From NCBI GenBank assembly GCA_037043455.1, contig JAWPHD010001821.1:58501-122500 (forward strand): a stretch of 64,000 nucleotides of DNA. Direction: 5' to 3'. The notes below the pieces were generated by a model. The model was not told the origin of the DNA. It saw only the letters and a list, made by a program, of their open reading frames with translations, and searched no databases. The translations under genes and the position numbers were made by a program. Positions 45,362-58,022 of the stretch are shown in pieces (the first letter of the stretch is position 1; the number at the start of each line of letters is the position of its first letter). This DNA comes from Cyrtodaria siliqua. Lineage: Eukaryota > Mollusca > Bivalvia > Adapedonta > Hiatellidae.

Positions 45362-46345
45362 ATGAGTTTATGACGACAATACAGGGGATGAGTTTATGAC
45401 GACAATACAGAGGGATGAATTTTTGACAAAATACAGGGGGATTTGTTTAAGATGATAATAAAGGGAGGTGAGTTTATGACGACAATACAGGGGGATGAGT
45501 TTATGACGACAATACATAGGGATGAATTTATGACGAAAATACAGGGAGATGAGTTTATGAGGACAATATAGGGGAAAGAGTTTATGACCCCAGTACAGGG
45601 GGATGAGTTTATGACGCCAATACAGAGGGATGAGCTTATGATGCTTATACAGAGGGATGAGTTTATGACGACAATACAGGGGGATGAGTTGATGACGCCA
45701 ATACAGGGGGATGAGTTTATGACGACAATAGAGGTTGATGAGTTTATGACACCAATACAGGGTGATAAGTGTGTGATCCCAATGTAGATTTATGAGTTTT
45801 ATGACGCCAAAACAAGGTGATGAGTTTATGACGACAATACAGGGGGATGATTTTATGAACACAATACAGAGGGATGAGTTTATAACGCCAATACAGGGGA
45901 TGGGTTTTTGACACGATACAGGGTGATGAGTTTATGATGACAATACTGGGGGACGAGTTTATGATGCCAATATAGGGGGATGAGTTTATGACGCCAATAC
46001 AGGGGGATGAGTTTATGACGACAATACAGAGGAATGCGTTTGTGACGCTAATACAGGGGGTGAGTTTATGACGACATGTCAGGGGATGAGTTTATTACGC
46101 CAATACAGGGGGATGAGTTTATGGCGCCAATACAGAGAGATGAGTTGATGACGACAATACAGGAGGATGAGTTCATGACGCCAATAAAGGGGATGAGTTT
46201 TGACACAATACAGAAGATTTTATGACGACACTACAAGATGATGAGTTTATGACACAAATACAGAGGGATAAGTTTATGATGATAATACATGGGGATGAGT
46301 TTATGATGCCAATACAGCGGGATGAGTTTATTGCGACAATATGCA
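45362..46345 (+). repeat. 27-bp minisatellite, about 36 units
   Basis: The unit is GATGAGTTTATGACGACAAT then ACAGGGG, with a frequent ACGCCAAT variant. The period is a multiple of 3, so the minus strand shows a 164-codon open frame (45368-45862) of 9-residue HKLIPLYCR-type repeats. Indels break it elsewhere, so coding is unlikely. Confidence 0.92.
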
Positions 46346-46639
46346 AATAATTAAAAGTTTCTCTCAAATTTATTTGTCTCTACTCACCATTTTACTGCAA
46401 ATACTCATCCCTCAAAGATGAGTCGAGTTGATTCACAACTCTATAGTGTGTACTTCCAGGCCGGTGTAGCGATCAGACTTGTTGATGTCATAGACCCCAC
46501 GTGCTAATATGCTAATAGACCATTAGCCAGACAATTGTTCGCTACCATCTGAGGTGGCATATTCTTACTGGTACCATGTTATGGAGTACATTGTAGAGAA
46601 AGAAAAAAACATGGTAGCAGTGCCAACAAGGTAGCTGTT

Positions 46640-47035
46640 TCCTGTAATTAGAGTTATCTCCCCCTTTTAAACCAAAAATCAGGTTTCCTTAAAAATAATT
46701 TTCTCTGAAATCTAAAGTGCTAGACTACTGTTCAAATGGTGACCCTTGACTCAAGTTTGGTCCTGCCCTGTGGGTTACACTATTACATTGAGTAAAACCA
46801 TTCAAGAAAAACCTTTAAAAATCTCTGAATCTACATGAGCTAAGTGTCTAATATTTTGCACGTAGTATAAACTTATGTTTCTTTGACTAGTTTGTTCAAA
46901 TGGTGATACTGGGGTAAAATTTGACCACAGTCACAGGTTTACATAGTGTTATATTAGGAAATGTATTATTGTAATTGTTTCTTTAGCATGTGTGCACATT
47001 GTGGTGAGGCCGAGGCGAGGCCCTGTGGCTTCTTG
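46640..47035 (+). repeat. Family B repeat array
   Basis: Contains GTTCAAATGGTGACCC, AAATCTCTGAATCTACATGA and TCTAATATTTTGCACGTAG. It ends GAGGCCCTGTGGCTTCTTGT TT, a variant of the CTCTTGTT tail. Confidence 0.65.
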
Positions 47036-48756
47036 TTTATAACTTGCAGTTGTATACTTTTTTATAAAATCATTTCAAACTTAGGTTTAAGAACAGCGAT
47101 ATTTATCAAGAATGGGACTTTTGATGAGTTATTACATTATAAAGACCTAAATTTTAATTAAAACACTTGAACCGTTATCGCAAGTAAATGTCTATTTTAA
47201 CGATGTTTACAAGTCGTATATTTTATATATCCACCCATTAAAACCATAAAAGAGGTCGCTGCATGGTCATGGCAAAATAATGTATTCTAATTCATTGATG
47301 TTGAAGTTCCTCTTCGAAAAATTGAGCCAGTTCAGAACTGTATTTAACGTAAAGAGTTTGCACACTTTTGCATCCTAAGTTTGCTCACATGCTTGAGCCA
47401 AACGCGTACTCTTGAGTCAAACGCGTACACATGCTTGAGCCAAACGCGTCAATAATGAAACTTTGCAAGAATACTATGGAAAGATCTTATGTAGTCATGT
47501 ATCACTCGAATAACAGAATACATTATATGGCGAAAATTCCCGTGTCGCGTTTCTTTTCCTTTCAGTATATATATACCTAAAATGAGAAACATAGTCCTAT
47601 ATCAACCACAGCACTGAAACGCAATTGCACCTTAGGTTAACACTGTACACAAAACTAAATCAAAACAGTTAAATAAACTAACCCGCCAAATAACGGCAAC
47701 ATTCCACTACAATTAGTTTTTAAAACTATATCCAGGTGTTGAGGTTATATAATAACGTTTGTATGCCGATAAAAGGTATATTTTTATTGACAGGTTCTTA
47801 AAATAACCTTTATTGAATATGCGTAAAACGAACTATGAGTTGGGAACTCTTAATTCGACTCTCCAGTTTTGGCGTTTGTCCTGGCTAATTAAGGTCGTTT
47901 ATACTGTGTCTATACAATTTGGATTCTCGACATATGTAAGTTAACTATATATCTCGTGTTTAGAAAAAATAGAAAGGGAATACATCTTTCGAAATATGTG
48001 ACTGTTGTTGGCGGGATAGCTACTTTAAATAGTCAATGAATTGGACAATATACAAACATAAATAATGGTGTATACAGGACAGGTGACTTGGTAGGGTCAG
48101 TGGACAATGCGGCCTATTGGTTAACTGGTTAACTTAAATTGATGTTATGTGTACACAACCTCGCTATTAACCATTCTTTTTTTCTTTCTATTTTAGCCTT
48201 GTTTTGACGACCCGTTTAATCGCCCTGTCAATTATTAATCCTTCTGACAAGACAGTGTAAATAAAAGTATATCCCTTCAAAAGGAAATCTTAAACAATAC
48301 AGTCAACTCCCAGGAATAATAGCAAAATATACACTTAAATGTTTTTGTAAATATATATAAAATTGTTTCATTAGAAACATCTCAGAATGTATCCATAATG
48401 TAACTGAATAACCAAAAGCAGTTGCAACCAAAGAGAAAACAAATCTAAGATACGATTAAAAACCCTAAGGACAGAAGTTCATGCACCTACTTCCCTTTTC
48501 CGTGTTTAAATGGCTTATATTGTTAATTTTGAGTTGTTTGTATTACAAATGTACACTCTTGATTCGCACAAAGTACTGTCAGGAACAACATATTATTGTA
48601 ATAGTACCGGTATGTCAGACATAGTTTTCTGAGTATTCAAATGTGTACTTTCCCGATATCCTAGGTACCGAATCATTATGTGTAAGCGTTTTTATGTTTG
48701 CTTGTTTGTTTTTTGTTGTTGTTGTTTTAAATAACTCAATATTTATGCTTATCATT
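47036..48756. other. No gene recognised
   Basis: AT-rich. 47380-47450 has three near-copies of TTGAGCCAAACGCGTAC. Confidence 0.4.
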
Positions 48757-49029
48757 ACGTGGTCCCGCCTTAATTCCATTAAGCGATTGGAAAGCTTATA
48801 TTAGCAGGATTTTATAACGGATATTTCGACAATATATCACTCTTAAAAACTGTTTTTACTGCATAAATGCGATAACCTGTTTAAAATTACCTATTAAATG
48901 TTTTCATTTTACAATATGCAAGTTTTTTAAATCAAAATTAAGGTTTTATTCCATACCCCAGCCAACCCCTTTTTCGCTTCTTGGAAAAGTGGTTGGATGG
49001 GGTATGAAAGTTAATACTCGGACCACGTA
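48757..49029 (+). mobile_element. MITE with ACGTGGTCC ends, copy 2
   Basis: The ends TACGTGGTCCCG and CGGACCACGTA are inverse. The interior matches the reverse complement of 32498-32773 (273 against 276 bp), so the copies are in opposite orientation. Confidence 0.8.
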
Positions 49030-50924
49030 ATATTATATATTGTAATTCTAAATAATACTTTTATTTAAGCGAGATATGAGCATTATTGTCTTTTATTATC
49101 CCAAAGACTTTGCCTTTAATTGATATTACCAATCAAAACGTAGCAATGGGATGGGCATATATCTATATTTACAATCATGTTGCAACTCGTGATAGTCCAG
49201 GCATAGCCTGTGCCATTGAGAGATTCTTCTTTTGGTACCAAGGAGGAAGGAGGATAATCCTTAGAACAACACACACATAAACAAATTTGCTAAAAACGAA
49301 TGACTGTTGTGAACCCCAGCCTTTTGGATATATCTTTCAGTGAAAAAACAAGCAAGGTTTTACCGATGAGTAAATACACATGACTGTGGGCCTGTGAACT
49401 GATAGAAATGCAAACAATTGTTTGCATAATTAATGAAAATCTGAGAGTCATCAAGCTGAAATAAGCTTAAAAATTTAATCAGGAAGTTCGTCAGAAAAGG
49501 ATATAACCCTTTGGTTTTACAGCGCACTGCATGTTTAGTGATTGACCCCTCTACAGTCAGTCATTACGCTTCACTTTTCACTTGTGCGATGTCTGGACTA
49601 TCTCTTGGGACTCTATGATTACACCTACTGAAACCCCAGCTAAGGGAGCTTTCGTCCCTCAGGATTTTCTTTTCGTACCCTAGATTGGTTTTCTCTTTAG
49701 CTGCAACTACTATGGTTGTTCAGTACGATTCTGGATACATCCTGAGCTGTTTATTATTTTGTATGTGTTTCTTTAGTTAGTTTCTCTGGATGTGGACTTT
49801 ATTGTTAGAGAATTCCTTTTGATGGGATGTAGTTTTGTTTACACTGTCATGTCTATTTGGGCGCTGAAGACAGGATAATAGCGAGGATTGTGCGCATATA
49901 CAATCGATTTTAACCAGGAGGCCTTATTTCCTACTGACTGTACCAAGTCGGTACCCCTGTATTCACCCTGTCTTCACCACCCTTTCTGTTGTTTTTGTCT
50001 TTTTCATTGTATTATCAAGTCCTTGTTTCAGTAAAGTGCGGACCTACGATGCCATTGCGTTCGGACGCTGTGGTTTCTATAGGACCCTATATCTCATTTT
50101 TGCTATTTTTATCAAAAGCAATAACTACGCAATGGATGCTTCAATAGTGTTCATTGTGAAACTTGGCCAAGGTCTTATTGATATAATCCTTAATGATAGT
50201 TAAAAGAAATAACAACACAGACATTTTAACGTTTCGGCTTGACAGCCTTCATCATAATTTAATTTTCTGATATACTCATTCAAATGCAAACAGATAAAAA
50301 ATCTAAATTCATTTTAAGTGACAGTGTGGACGAGCTGATTTGCTTCTTTTTCGCTTCTTTTTGGCATTTTAATAAAAAAGAGTATGATAATGGACCTTTG
50401 GAAACGGCCGAGCACAACACATACGAAATATTGCAGTCTCGTTTTGATTGAGATATTCATGAAACCCGATATAGCGCTAAACTTTGTCGTTATATATTCA
50501 TGGTTTCAATACATTTCATGTATCTTCATCCAAGAAAATACTATTAGAGTTGCAATTATTCCATTCCAATACTTGCGATTTCATTCAGTTGCACTTACGA
50601 TTTCATTCTGCTCCGTAAACATCCCGGACATATATAGATCCCGGAAACATTGCCGCATTCTACACTGAGTATACTGATCTACGAAAACGTCAAATCCACA
50701 GGCGAAACGGTAACATTTGAACGTTCCAAAATATGTGTTTATACCATTCCTGTTTTTCAGACGAGTTCTCTAGGAATTCAAGTTGTAAAACATGCTTATC
50801 GCCAACTACATGATTCACAATCTGTTAGGTATAGACAAATGCAAAACCCATATATGAAACAGCCGAGGCAGCTGAATGAAGTTTTAGTTGGATGCATTTC
50901 AATGCAGTCACCCTCTTTGAGTGC
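49030..50924. other. No gene recognised
   Basis: Unique-looking AT-rich DNA. 49560-50100 is less AT-rich than its surroundings but has no long frame or known motif. Confidence 0.35.
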
Positions 50925-51120
50925 ATTCATCCTGTGGCCAAGTGTATAGCACGGTGGATTTGAATCCGGATTCAAATCTCGCCGGCGCCACTGAGTTTCA
51001 TCGATGTGTTATTTAGCAAGCCCTTTTCCCTCGTGAAGACAGAGGTAGCCTCGCACGTGTGATGGTGACGTAAACTGGGCTGTTCTGTGTATCAGAGTCT
51101 ATTCTTCAAGTTAGAGAACT
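50925..51120 (+). repeat. tRNA-derived SINE-like sequence
   Basis: CTGTGGCCAAGTGTATAGCA resembles a tRNA A box. GGTGGATTTGAATCCGGATT then CAAATCTCGCCGGCGCCAC resembles the anticodon stem and T arm of a serine-type tRNA, with internal loss. It cannot fold as an intact tRNA. Confidence 0.45.
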
Positions 51121-54028
51121 ATAGTTATCTATTTGTTATTAAGAGTATGGCAGGTCCCGGATTCCTTTCTCTATGGGGCGGGTCTTAGTAACATATAATG
51201 TGCTGATAATCCGTTAAACAATATCAAATTCTTTCAATTCTGTTTCTTTTAAAGTGCATCTTCACCCACAAAATTAAAGGTAAAAGTACACCTTTTGTCA
51301 CAACAAAAGTTAAGTAAATACTAATATTGAGATTAAGGAAGGACAGTTTAAGGCAATACATATACCCCTGTATGATGTCGCAACTAACCCCGTCATTGAC
51401 AATAAACTTTCGATCCTTTTTAGGTCACTGTCATTCAGTAGGGCACTATTTCTGCATGCACAAACTTAGGTTATTACTACAACATGTCTTAATCATAAAA
51501 GTATCGAATAACGCATACTCTTAAATATGGACTTATAAAAACCGGAAACACTCACATTTTCCTTATCTATAATCTTTTGGACTGTTCGTGTATTTTGTGC
51601 AATAAGAAAATTAAAACAATACTGTAATTATTCTGAGGAAGACTTACATTTCATGTTCGATACGTGTATCCTCTTTTATGACTTGCTGAACTTGCATATG
51701 CAGGCAAATGCATGAACTTTGCATAGTACATACTTTCATTAATAATCGAAACAATCCCTAATTCATAATATAGTAATTAAATCATAGCATGAAAGGTGTG
51801 AATTACTGATTCTTACAATTTTATACATATAATGTAAAAAAAATTTTTACTAACCTTAATGCATATAAAAATATGTCAATAGTGGGTGGGGTACTTTGAC
51901 TTCCAATTCCAAGCCCAATAGTAATTTTAAGCAGAATGCAATGCTGAAACAAAGCTTGTTTATTCTGTATTAAACTAATATGAATTATAAACTTAATTGC
52001 ATATTTACAAAGTATGTTATCAATTATCAAAAACTAATAATGTGCAAAAAAGAACATCCAAAATTTGACGAATTAAACTATATAAGCTACCCGTTCCAGA
52101 TTGCTATCATGGTGAAATGTCATCTACAGACATTTATATTTCCAAAAAATAATGGTAGAATTTGCCATCTGAGTTGGTAGCAATATGGACATTAATGGGT
52201 CCTGGCTCAAGGCATATAACTATAGGGCGATGTTTACGTAGTCTCAGCTCGTCAAGCAGCCTTCATGACACTACTGTCTTTCGGGTATGTACTATTTAAT
52301 GGAGTTAACGTCTCTGATAAGCTGGTGGAGCAGAGCAAATCCAAACGTCTAACCATATCACAATATTAACCAAACATAACTGATTAAATAAAACATGCCA
52401 TTTCGAGTGAAATAAGACAGGAGAATATGTTTTGCATTTTCTCACTTCTTAACATTAAAATATTTTTGAAATTCTGTGTCACTGCAAAACACATCTGCAT
52501 ATTAATACAGTGTACACGACGTTAGGAAAATGGCAAGTTGTGTACAAAATATTAAAATTCAACGAAATAATTACAACTAACGTAAAATGCGTTATAACAA
52601 TCATTTGTGTCAATACGTATATATATTCAATTCCATGCAGAGGCTCGCATTTATCACTTTTCTAACTCTCTCCAAAATACAACCGTGTCGAATGTCCCTG
52701 ATGTATCTAAGAGGACCATTATTGGTCTACAGATACTTCTGTTTTCAAACATATAGTAAATTATGCCGCGAAGGTTAAACAATGTTGTTATCGACCCGAG
52801 ACATTATTGATAGCCGTTTTGCTGGCTACATGTAATTGGGAAGCTAATTCTACGTTGTTTAGTCCACTTTTGAACGCCTAATGATTTTACTGATTCGAAA
52901 ACGTTATAGTAGTAGTAGTAGTAGGAGTAGTAAATAGTTATTAATGAGACACGTGTTATTTCATACAAAACTACACATATTGTTAACATGAATAATATCA
53001 CGTAATCAACATTTTAATAAAATTAATTGTAGATAACAGATAGGAGTGTAACCGGTCTAAAGCTTGCAGGGTTACTTCTATATATGCCTTCTTTTAATAT
53101 AGGTCTGATATCATTTGTGTTGAGAATGTTATATTGCTAAACCGTTTTGGACGGAGTTAAAAACAGACATTTCCGGCTTAAACAGATTCCTCTGTCAATA
53201 ACACAGTAACAAACATTTTGATTATTAACGGATTATTAGTGGAATATATTTTGTTTTCAGAAATAAATGCACAAACACCATTCTTAATTGTATTTGCTTT
53301 ATTTATATTAACGAATCGAAATTGAAAAATATAGAGCCATTGAGAAAGATAAATTAGAGACAAATGAGCAAAAAGGTGAAACTTTATTAATTGATCTAAA
53401 AAGTGTAATTATTTTATACACAAACTTATAAAAAAACGTAACTCTACATCCTTCTTTCACCCTCTACTTTCACTTCCTCTATTTGATTGTTTGTTTTTCT
53501 TACTCCCCTTCCGCTTTTCTTTAAACTATTTCTTCATCAATAAACATTTCTACTAGAAACTTGTGTTTGTTAAGTCCATGAACATATCATGAATGGAATA
53601 ATTGTATGACAGAATAACATATCATGAATGAAAACTGTATGACAGAATATATGTCATGTACAATGCCCTAGAAACTAACCCTGATTTTTGATGTGTTGTA
53701 CACATCAAATTATATTTATTAAAACAAATTTCAGGATAAGGGTCAGGGAAAATACTTATAGTATATTGATCGTCATGCATTGTTGTATGAAATGACTTAA
53801 AAATGGAAATCTAGTAAATAAAATATTAAATTAAAAACAAAATATGTACCCTGTACAACTGCGGGTGTCACATGGCTTTGTTTTAGGAACATAGAGTTAT
53901 CGTTTATTCAGAAATTCCAATAGGCCATGAGACCTGTGAGGATACAACATGATATACATAATTACAATTGATACAACAAATGGTGCAGTGATTACATGTA
54001 AAATGTGTACAAATAAATAAATACAACA
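51121..54028. other. No gene recognised; one trinucleotide run
   Basis: AT-rich DNA with a TAG/AGT trinucleotide run at 52907-52932. Open frames are short and lack known domains. Confidence 0.35.
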
Positions 54029-54075
54029 CACGCACGCAAGCACGCAAGCACACACACACACACACACACACACGC
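54029..54075 (+). repeat. (CA)n microsatellite
   Basis: Imperfect CACGCAAG units lead into about 12 CA dinucleotides ending CGCGAAC. Confidence 0.9.
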
Positions 54076-54189
54076 GAACTCAAGTACAATTATTATTGTT
54101 TTTGTCATGTCAGTGTCATATAATCAGAACAATAGTTATCGTAGTATTTTTGTGGAGAAGGTGACATATATGTCGATCATAATTTAGAA

Positions 54190-54500
54190 ACTTTTCATTG
54201 GAAGTTGTGTTTAACTGAATATTTCATTTTTCCTTATCTCAAAAGCTTTAAAAACGAAAACACTAAGGCATTTAATAATTTTTTCGTTTTGACTTTGCAT
54301 AAGTGCTAAAAATTTAAACATACTGGGCCTTTTCCAATAATATTTCTTTATATAGACTTGTCTTATCTGATTATATACACTGCATTCAATAACAAAATGA
54401 TATTCATCTTCTAATTTACCACATTTGGTACATTTACGTTCATTTAAGGGTATACTATATGGTTTATGCCATCTTCCAGCTTCCACCGACATATGTCCAT
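54190..54500 (-). mobile_element. LINE-type retrotransposon 3' fragment (C-terminal zinc-binding domain)
   Basis: The minus-strand frame 54492-54211 gives ERKCTKCGKLEDEYHFVIEC then SVYNQIR, YIKKYYWKRPSMFKFLALM and a short basic end. The C..C....EDE.HF...C pattern, followed by R..Y and PS..KF..L, is the zinc-binding C-terminus after the reverse transcriptase of LINE (CR1/Jockey-like) elements. No reverse transcriptase core lies upstream, so it is a 5'-truncated copy, the usual LINE outcome. Confidence 0.75.
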
Positions 54501-55335
54501 ACTAAATATAACTGATATGACTCGATTAACAGCAACATAACTGATATTGCCGACGATAAGATTATGTGCAATTATCAGCACATCGGACTTTCTTTAAAAG
54601 TAGATACAAAATTGGAAGAGAAAAGGTAGCATTCACAGCACACAGTCATCCAAAATCACAAATAAAAAACAAACAACTATTACAAGGATAAACACCACAC
54701 ACAAACATGAGTTGATGACGGGGGTACCAAAATAACATAAACACACGTCAAAAGTTTGGAAAATGAATGGATGATGTCCAGTAATACGAATCAAACACAA
54801 TTGAAACACCTATCATTTTAAACTCGTTGCGCATGGCATCCTTTAAAGCAACTGACGCGGAATAATGTCATAACTTAACATATTTTACCAACTTTAAGAG
54901 AAACTGTATTTAAAATATGTACTTCTAAACGAGTACGCGTCAACTAAACAAGTGCGGAGAAGTATCAAATGCATAATAAAATATACAGCATAGTCACATC
55001 CAGATACACATAGACTCTCCTCGATATATCTACAGCACCATGAGACAGTTACAGCGTACCTTCCGCAAAGAATGCACTCCTAGCATAAAATGCCGCGTTC
55101 CGGTACAGCATGTACATTGCACTGTTTGTCTAGACTAAGACATCCCACCCTATACTTATAGCCCTTGCGTCATCCACCACACCACCAACAACAATCCTTC
55201 ACCTGAACGTTTCCTTTAGTTTTAATACGTTAAAATGTGAACTAAGTTATAATGTTTAGTCATGTGAACTATCATGCCGGTAGGGACTCAAACAAAACAC
55301 CAGATATGTGTATATGTCCATATGTCTATCAACTC
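54501..55335. other. No gene recognised
   Basis: AT-rich flank between the LINE fragment and the foldback element. Confidence 0.35.
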
Positions 55336-56314
55336 ATATCTATGGTGGCTGATTTCTGCTATTTGTCGTTTTTTCGCCGCGAAAAGACGACAGAACGAAA
55401 AGACGACAGGACGAAAAGACTCAAAAGTCGACATTTCAAGGGCGAAAAGACGACAGAACGCCACTCAAAAAGACGAAAAGACTACACTTCAGCCGCAAAA
55501 AAACGCCATTTGATATTGGCGTCTTTTCGTTATTTTGTGTGGCATTTTGTCGTCCTTTCGCGATGCATTCGTCGTCTTGTCGTTCTCTCGTCTTTTCGTT
55601 CTGTCGTCTTGTCGTTCTGTCGTCTTTTAATCTTGTCGTTTTGTCGTCTTTTCGCGATGAATTTGTCGTCTTGTCGTTCTGTCGTTCTATCGTATTTTTG
55701 TTCTGTCGTCTTGTCGTTCTGTCTTCTTGTCGTTCTGTCGTATCTTTGTCTTCCGGTCGACATGCGCATTTAATAACACAGGTATTACACATTACACTTG
55801 TTTCCCATGCAAATGGCCGCAGTGCAACCAAAAGGCGAAAATACGACAGAACGACAAGACGACAGAACGATAAGACGACAAGACGACAGAACGAAAAGAC
55901 GACAGAACGACAGAACAAAAAGACGCAAAATGCATCACGAAAAGACGACAGAACGACCAGACGATCAGAGGACAGAACGACAAGACGACATAACGAAAAT
56001 ACGACAGGATTACAGAACGACAGAACGAAAAGACGACAAATGCATCGCGAAAATACGACAGAAGGCCACACGTAATAACGAAAAGACGACAATATTCAAA
56101 TGGCGTCTTTTCCCGTTTGACGTGACGTCTTTTCGCGTGTGTTCTGTCGTCTTTTCGCTTTTGAAATGTTGTTTTTTCGTTCTGTCGTCTTCTCGTTCTG
56201 TCGTCTTTTCGCGCTGCATTTGGCGTCTTTTCGTCCTGTCGTCTTTTCGTTCTGTCGTCTTTTCGCGGCGAAATAACGAAATTACGACATGGCAGAAATC
56301 AGCCACCATACATA
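55336..56314. mobile_element. Foldback-type element: 980-bp near-complete palindrome of short sub-repeats
   Basis: The ends TATGGTGGCTGATTTCTGCT (55341) and GGCAGAAATCAGCCACCATA (ending 56310) are inverse, as are the next 60 bases (TTTCGCCGCGAAAAGACGAC then AGAACGAAAAGACGACAGGA). The arms are built from GACGACAGAACGAAAA-type words, arranged in alternating orientation blocks. A second inner pair (GCGATGCATTCGTCGTC at 55559 with its inverse near 56040) shows the pairing runs deep, leaving a loop of roughly 65 bp at 55765-55830. Long frames on both strands are low-complexity R/K/T/D or S/F/C/R peptides and not genes. Confidence 0.88.
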
Positions 56315-57585
56315 TCCGCCCTACATCGGATTGAGAATGCTTTAACCATGTTACTCAGTTTTCGAATTTGTAGACATAATCTATATGATAAATTTAACAT
56401 GTAAATTAAACTTGATAATAGGAATTTCCGTTTAATTAATCTTTTAATCTAATTAATCTTTCCTTTTTTTAAACTCGAAGCTGTCCACATCTTTCTGATG
56501 TACTCTCTAATTTATACTCGAATATGAGGTACTTTGGGTAACTTGCAGATACAGATACAATACAGATACATATACACTATACACATATAATGATACTTTC
56601 CATAATCCTTAGGAGCAATACATTTTTACAGAAATGCATCGGTGCATCTGTTCTGTAATAGTCGTACACTTGTCTATAGCTTTGCCAACTTGTACAGAAG
56701 TGTTTTAGTCAGATGTAAACATGTTTAAAGTAAATGTACATAGTATATCTTATCAAGTACTTATAAATTAAAAAAAAAATAAAATATATATATATATATA
56801 TATATAATAAACATAAAGCAGTTAGTTGAATAGAAACAAGGTACCACTTAATTATCATACTATTACATATATTTATAATACCACTGGGAAGGACTTACAT
56901 ACATTTCATTTATTTTTAAAGGTGTTGCACCCCCACCCCTACCACACTTTTTTTTACTCTGAAATCCTAGATCCTCTCCTGATTACATAGAATTTGAGCC
57001 CTTAACTTGCTTTATAAGCAATACAGATATTGTGCGTTTGTTTACTCGTGTTAAGCAACGTTAAGTGTTTCATTGCACCGATAAATCTCATCAATTGTAC
57101 ACATGTTGTTAGTGTGCCAATCATTGCATGAGACGCTATTCGTGTGTTATATGGGGGGAGTTTATTACAGGATGCTAAGAACTTATTTTATGTAAACAAA
57201 CTTAAACACATTTTTATTTTACAGTTATGTCAAGTATGTTTTTGAATCTTTTTTAATCAATGCACACAAATCTAAGAAAACTATTACATATTAGTATGAT
57301 TAAGGAACCCGTGTCTCTGAATGTTGGTTTTGCCAAAAAGTATTTCGGCAAAACGTTGTTGTGTTGATGTGTTGGTTCAGCTTTCACAATACACGTTGAT
57401 GTTGCTCTATTTGGGCATTAGAAGTGAATTTCACTTATCCATACTAAAGAGACATGTCAAAGTGAAGACTAAAGTCGCTCTTTTGGTAAAATGCAGTTAA
57501 TTCTGCTCACAAATGTTCACGAAAACTAGTACATTGCCACTTGTTTCGTTAGTATTAGTGGTGTCAGGAAAAGCACGCCAGAGTT
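56315..57585. other. No gene recognised; (TA)n run
   Basis: A TA microsatellite lies at about 56784-56806. The remainder is AT-rich. Confidence 0.4.
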
Positions 57586-58022
57586 TGTAACACTATGTCA
57601 CCAGGGCATTAATAATTAACAAGTCCAGACTTTTAAATACAAGTTTTAATAATCTTTAAAACTACCCAATTCTGATCGTATAGTGGTTATATTAATTCTA
57701 ACAGATGTTACTCATCAAATCTCTACATTCTCAGACTATCTCTAACAACCTCCCAGAACTCTCTCAGACTATCTTCAGCTCCTAAAACATTCCAATATAT
57801 ATCTGCACGTACGTGCCATTATCTTATTAGATTCGACACATTTATTCAATTGGTCTAACACTATACCCCGCCTACCACTATATACCTGAGTAAGCTAATA
57901 TAATATCTGCTATTAAAGAGGGCTATCCCAAATTGTAGAATATGAGGTAAATTACTATTAACTGCAATATACTTCTTAGTAAACTATTATTATTACTTAT
58001 TAAAGGGTATGGTAGTGTTACA
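57586..58022 (-). repeat. Candidate 3' LTR (437 bp)
   Basis: On the minus strand it begins TGTAACACTA at 58022, directly after a purine tract GGAAGGAA, and ends TAGTGTTACA at 57586. The 10-bp ends are perfectly inverted, starting TG and ending CA as LTRs do. The partner LTR is outside the window, so this is not confirmed. Confidence 0.55.

Noticed and set aside
45368..45862. 164-codon minus-strand repeat protein (HKLIPLYCR)
   Set aside because: It is explained by a 27-bp unit. There is no start context, the frame is lost across the rest of the array, and there is no known family.
50925..51120. Functional tRNA gene
   Set aside because: The A-box-like and T-arm-like parts are too close together and the acceptor stems do not pair. 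At best it is a tRNA-derived SINE.
55252..56334. Long open frames of 170-218 codons on both strands
   Set aside because: They are translations of GACGAC/GTCGTC sub-repeats in the foldback element. The peptides are low-complexity, overlap on both strands and have no domain.
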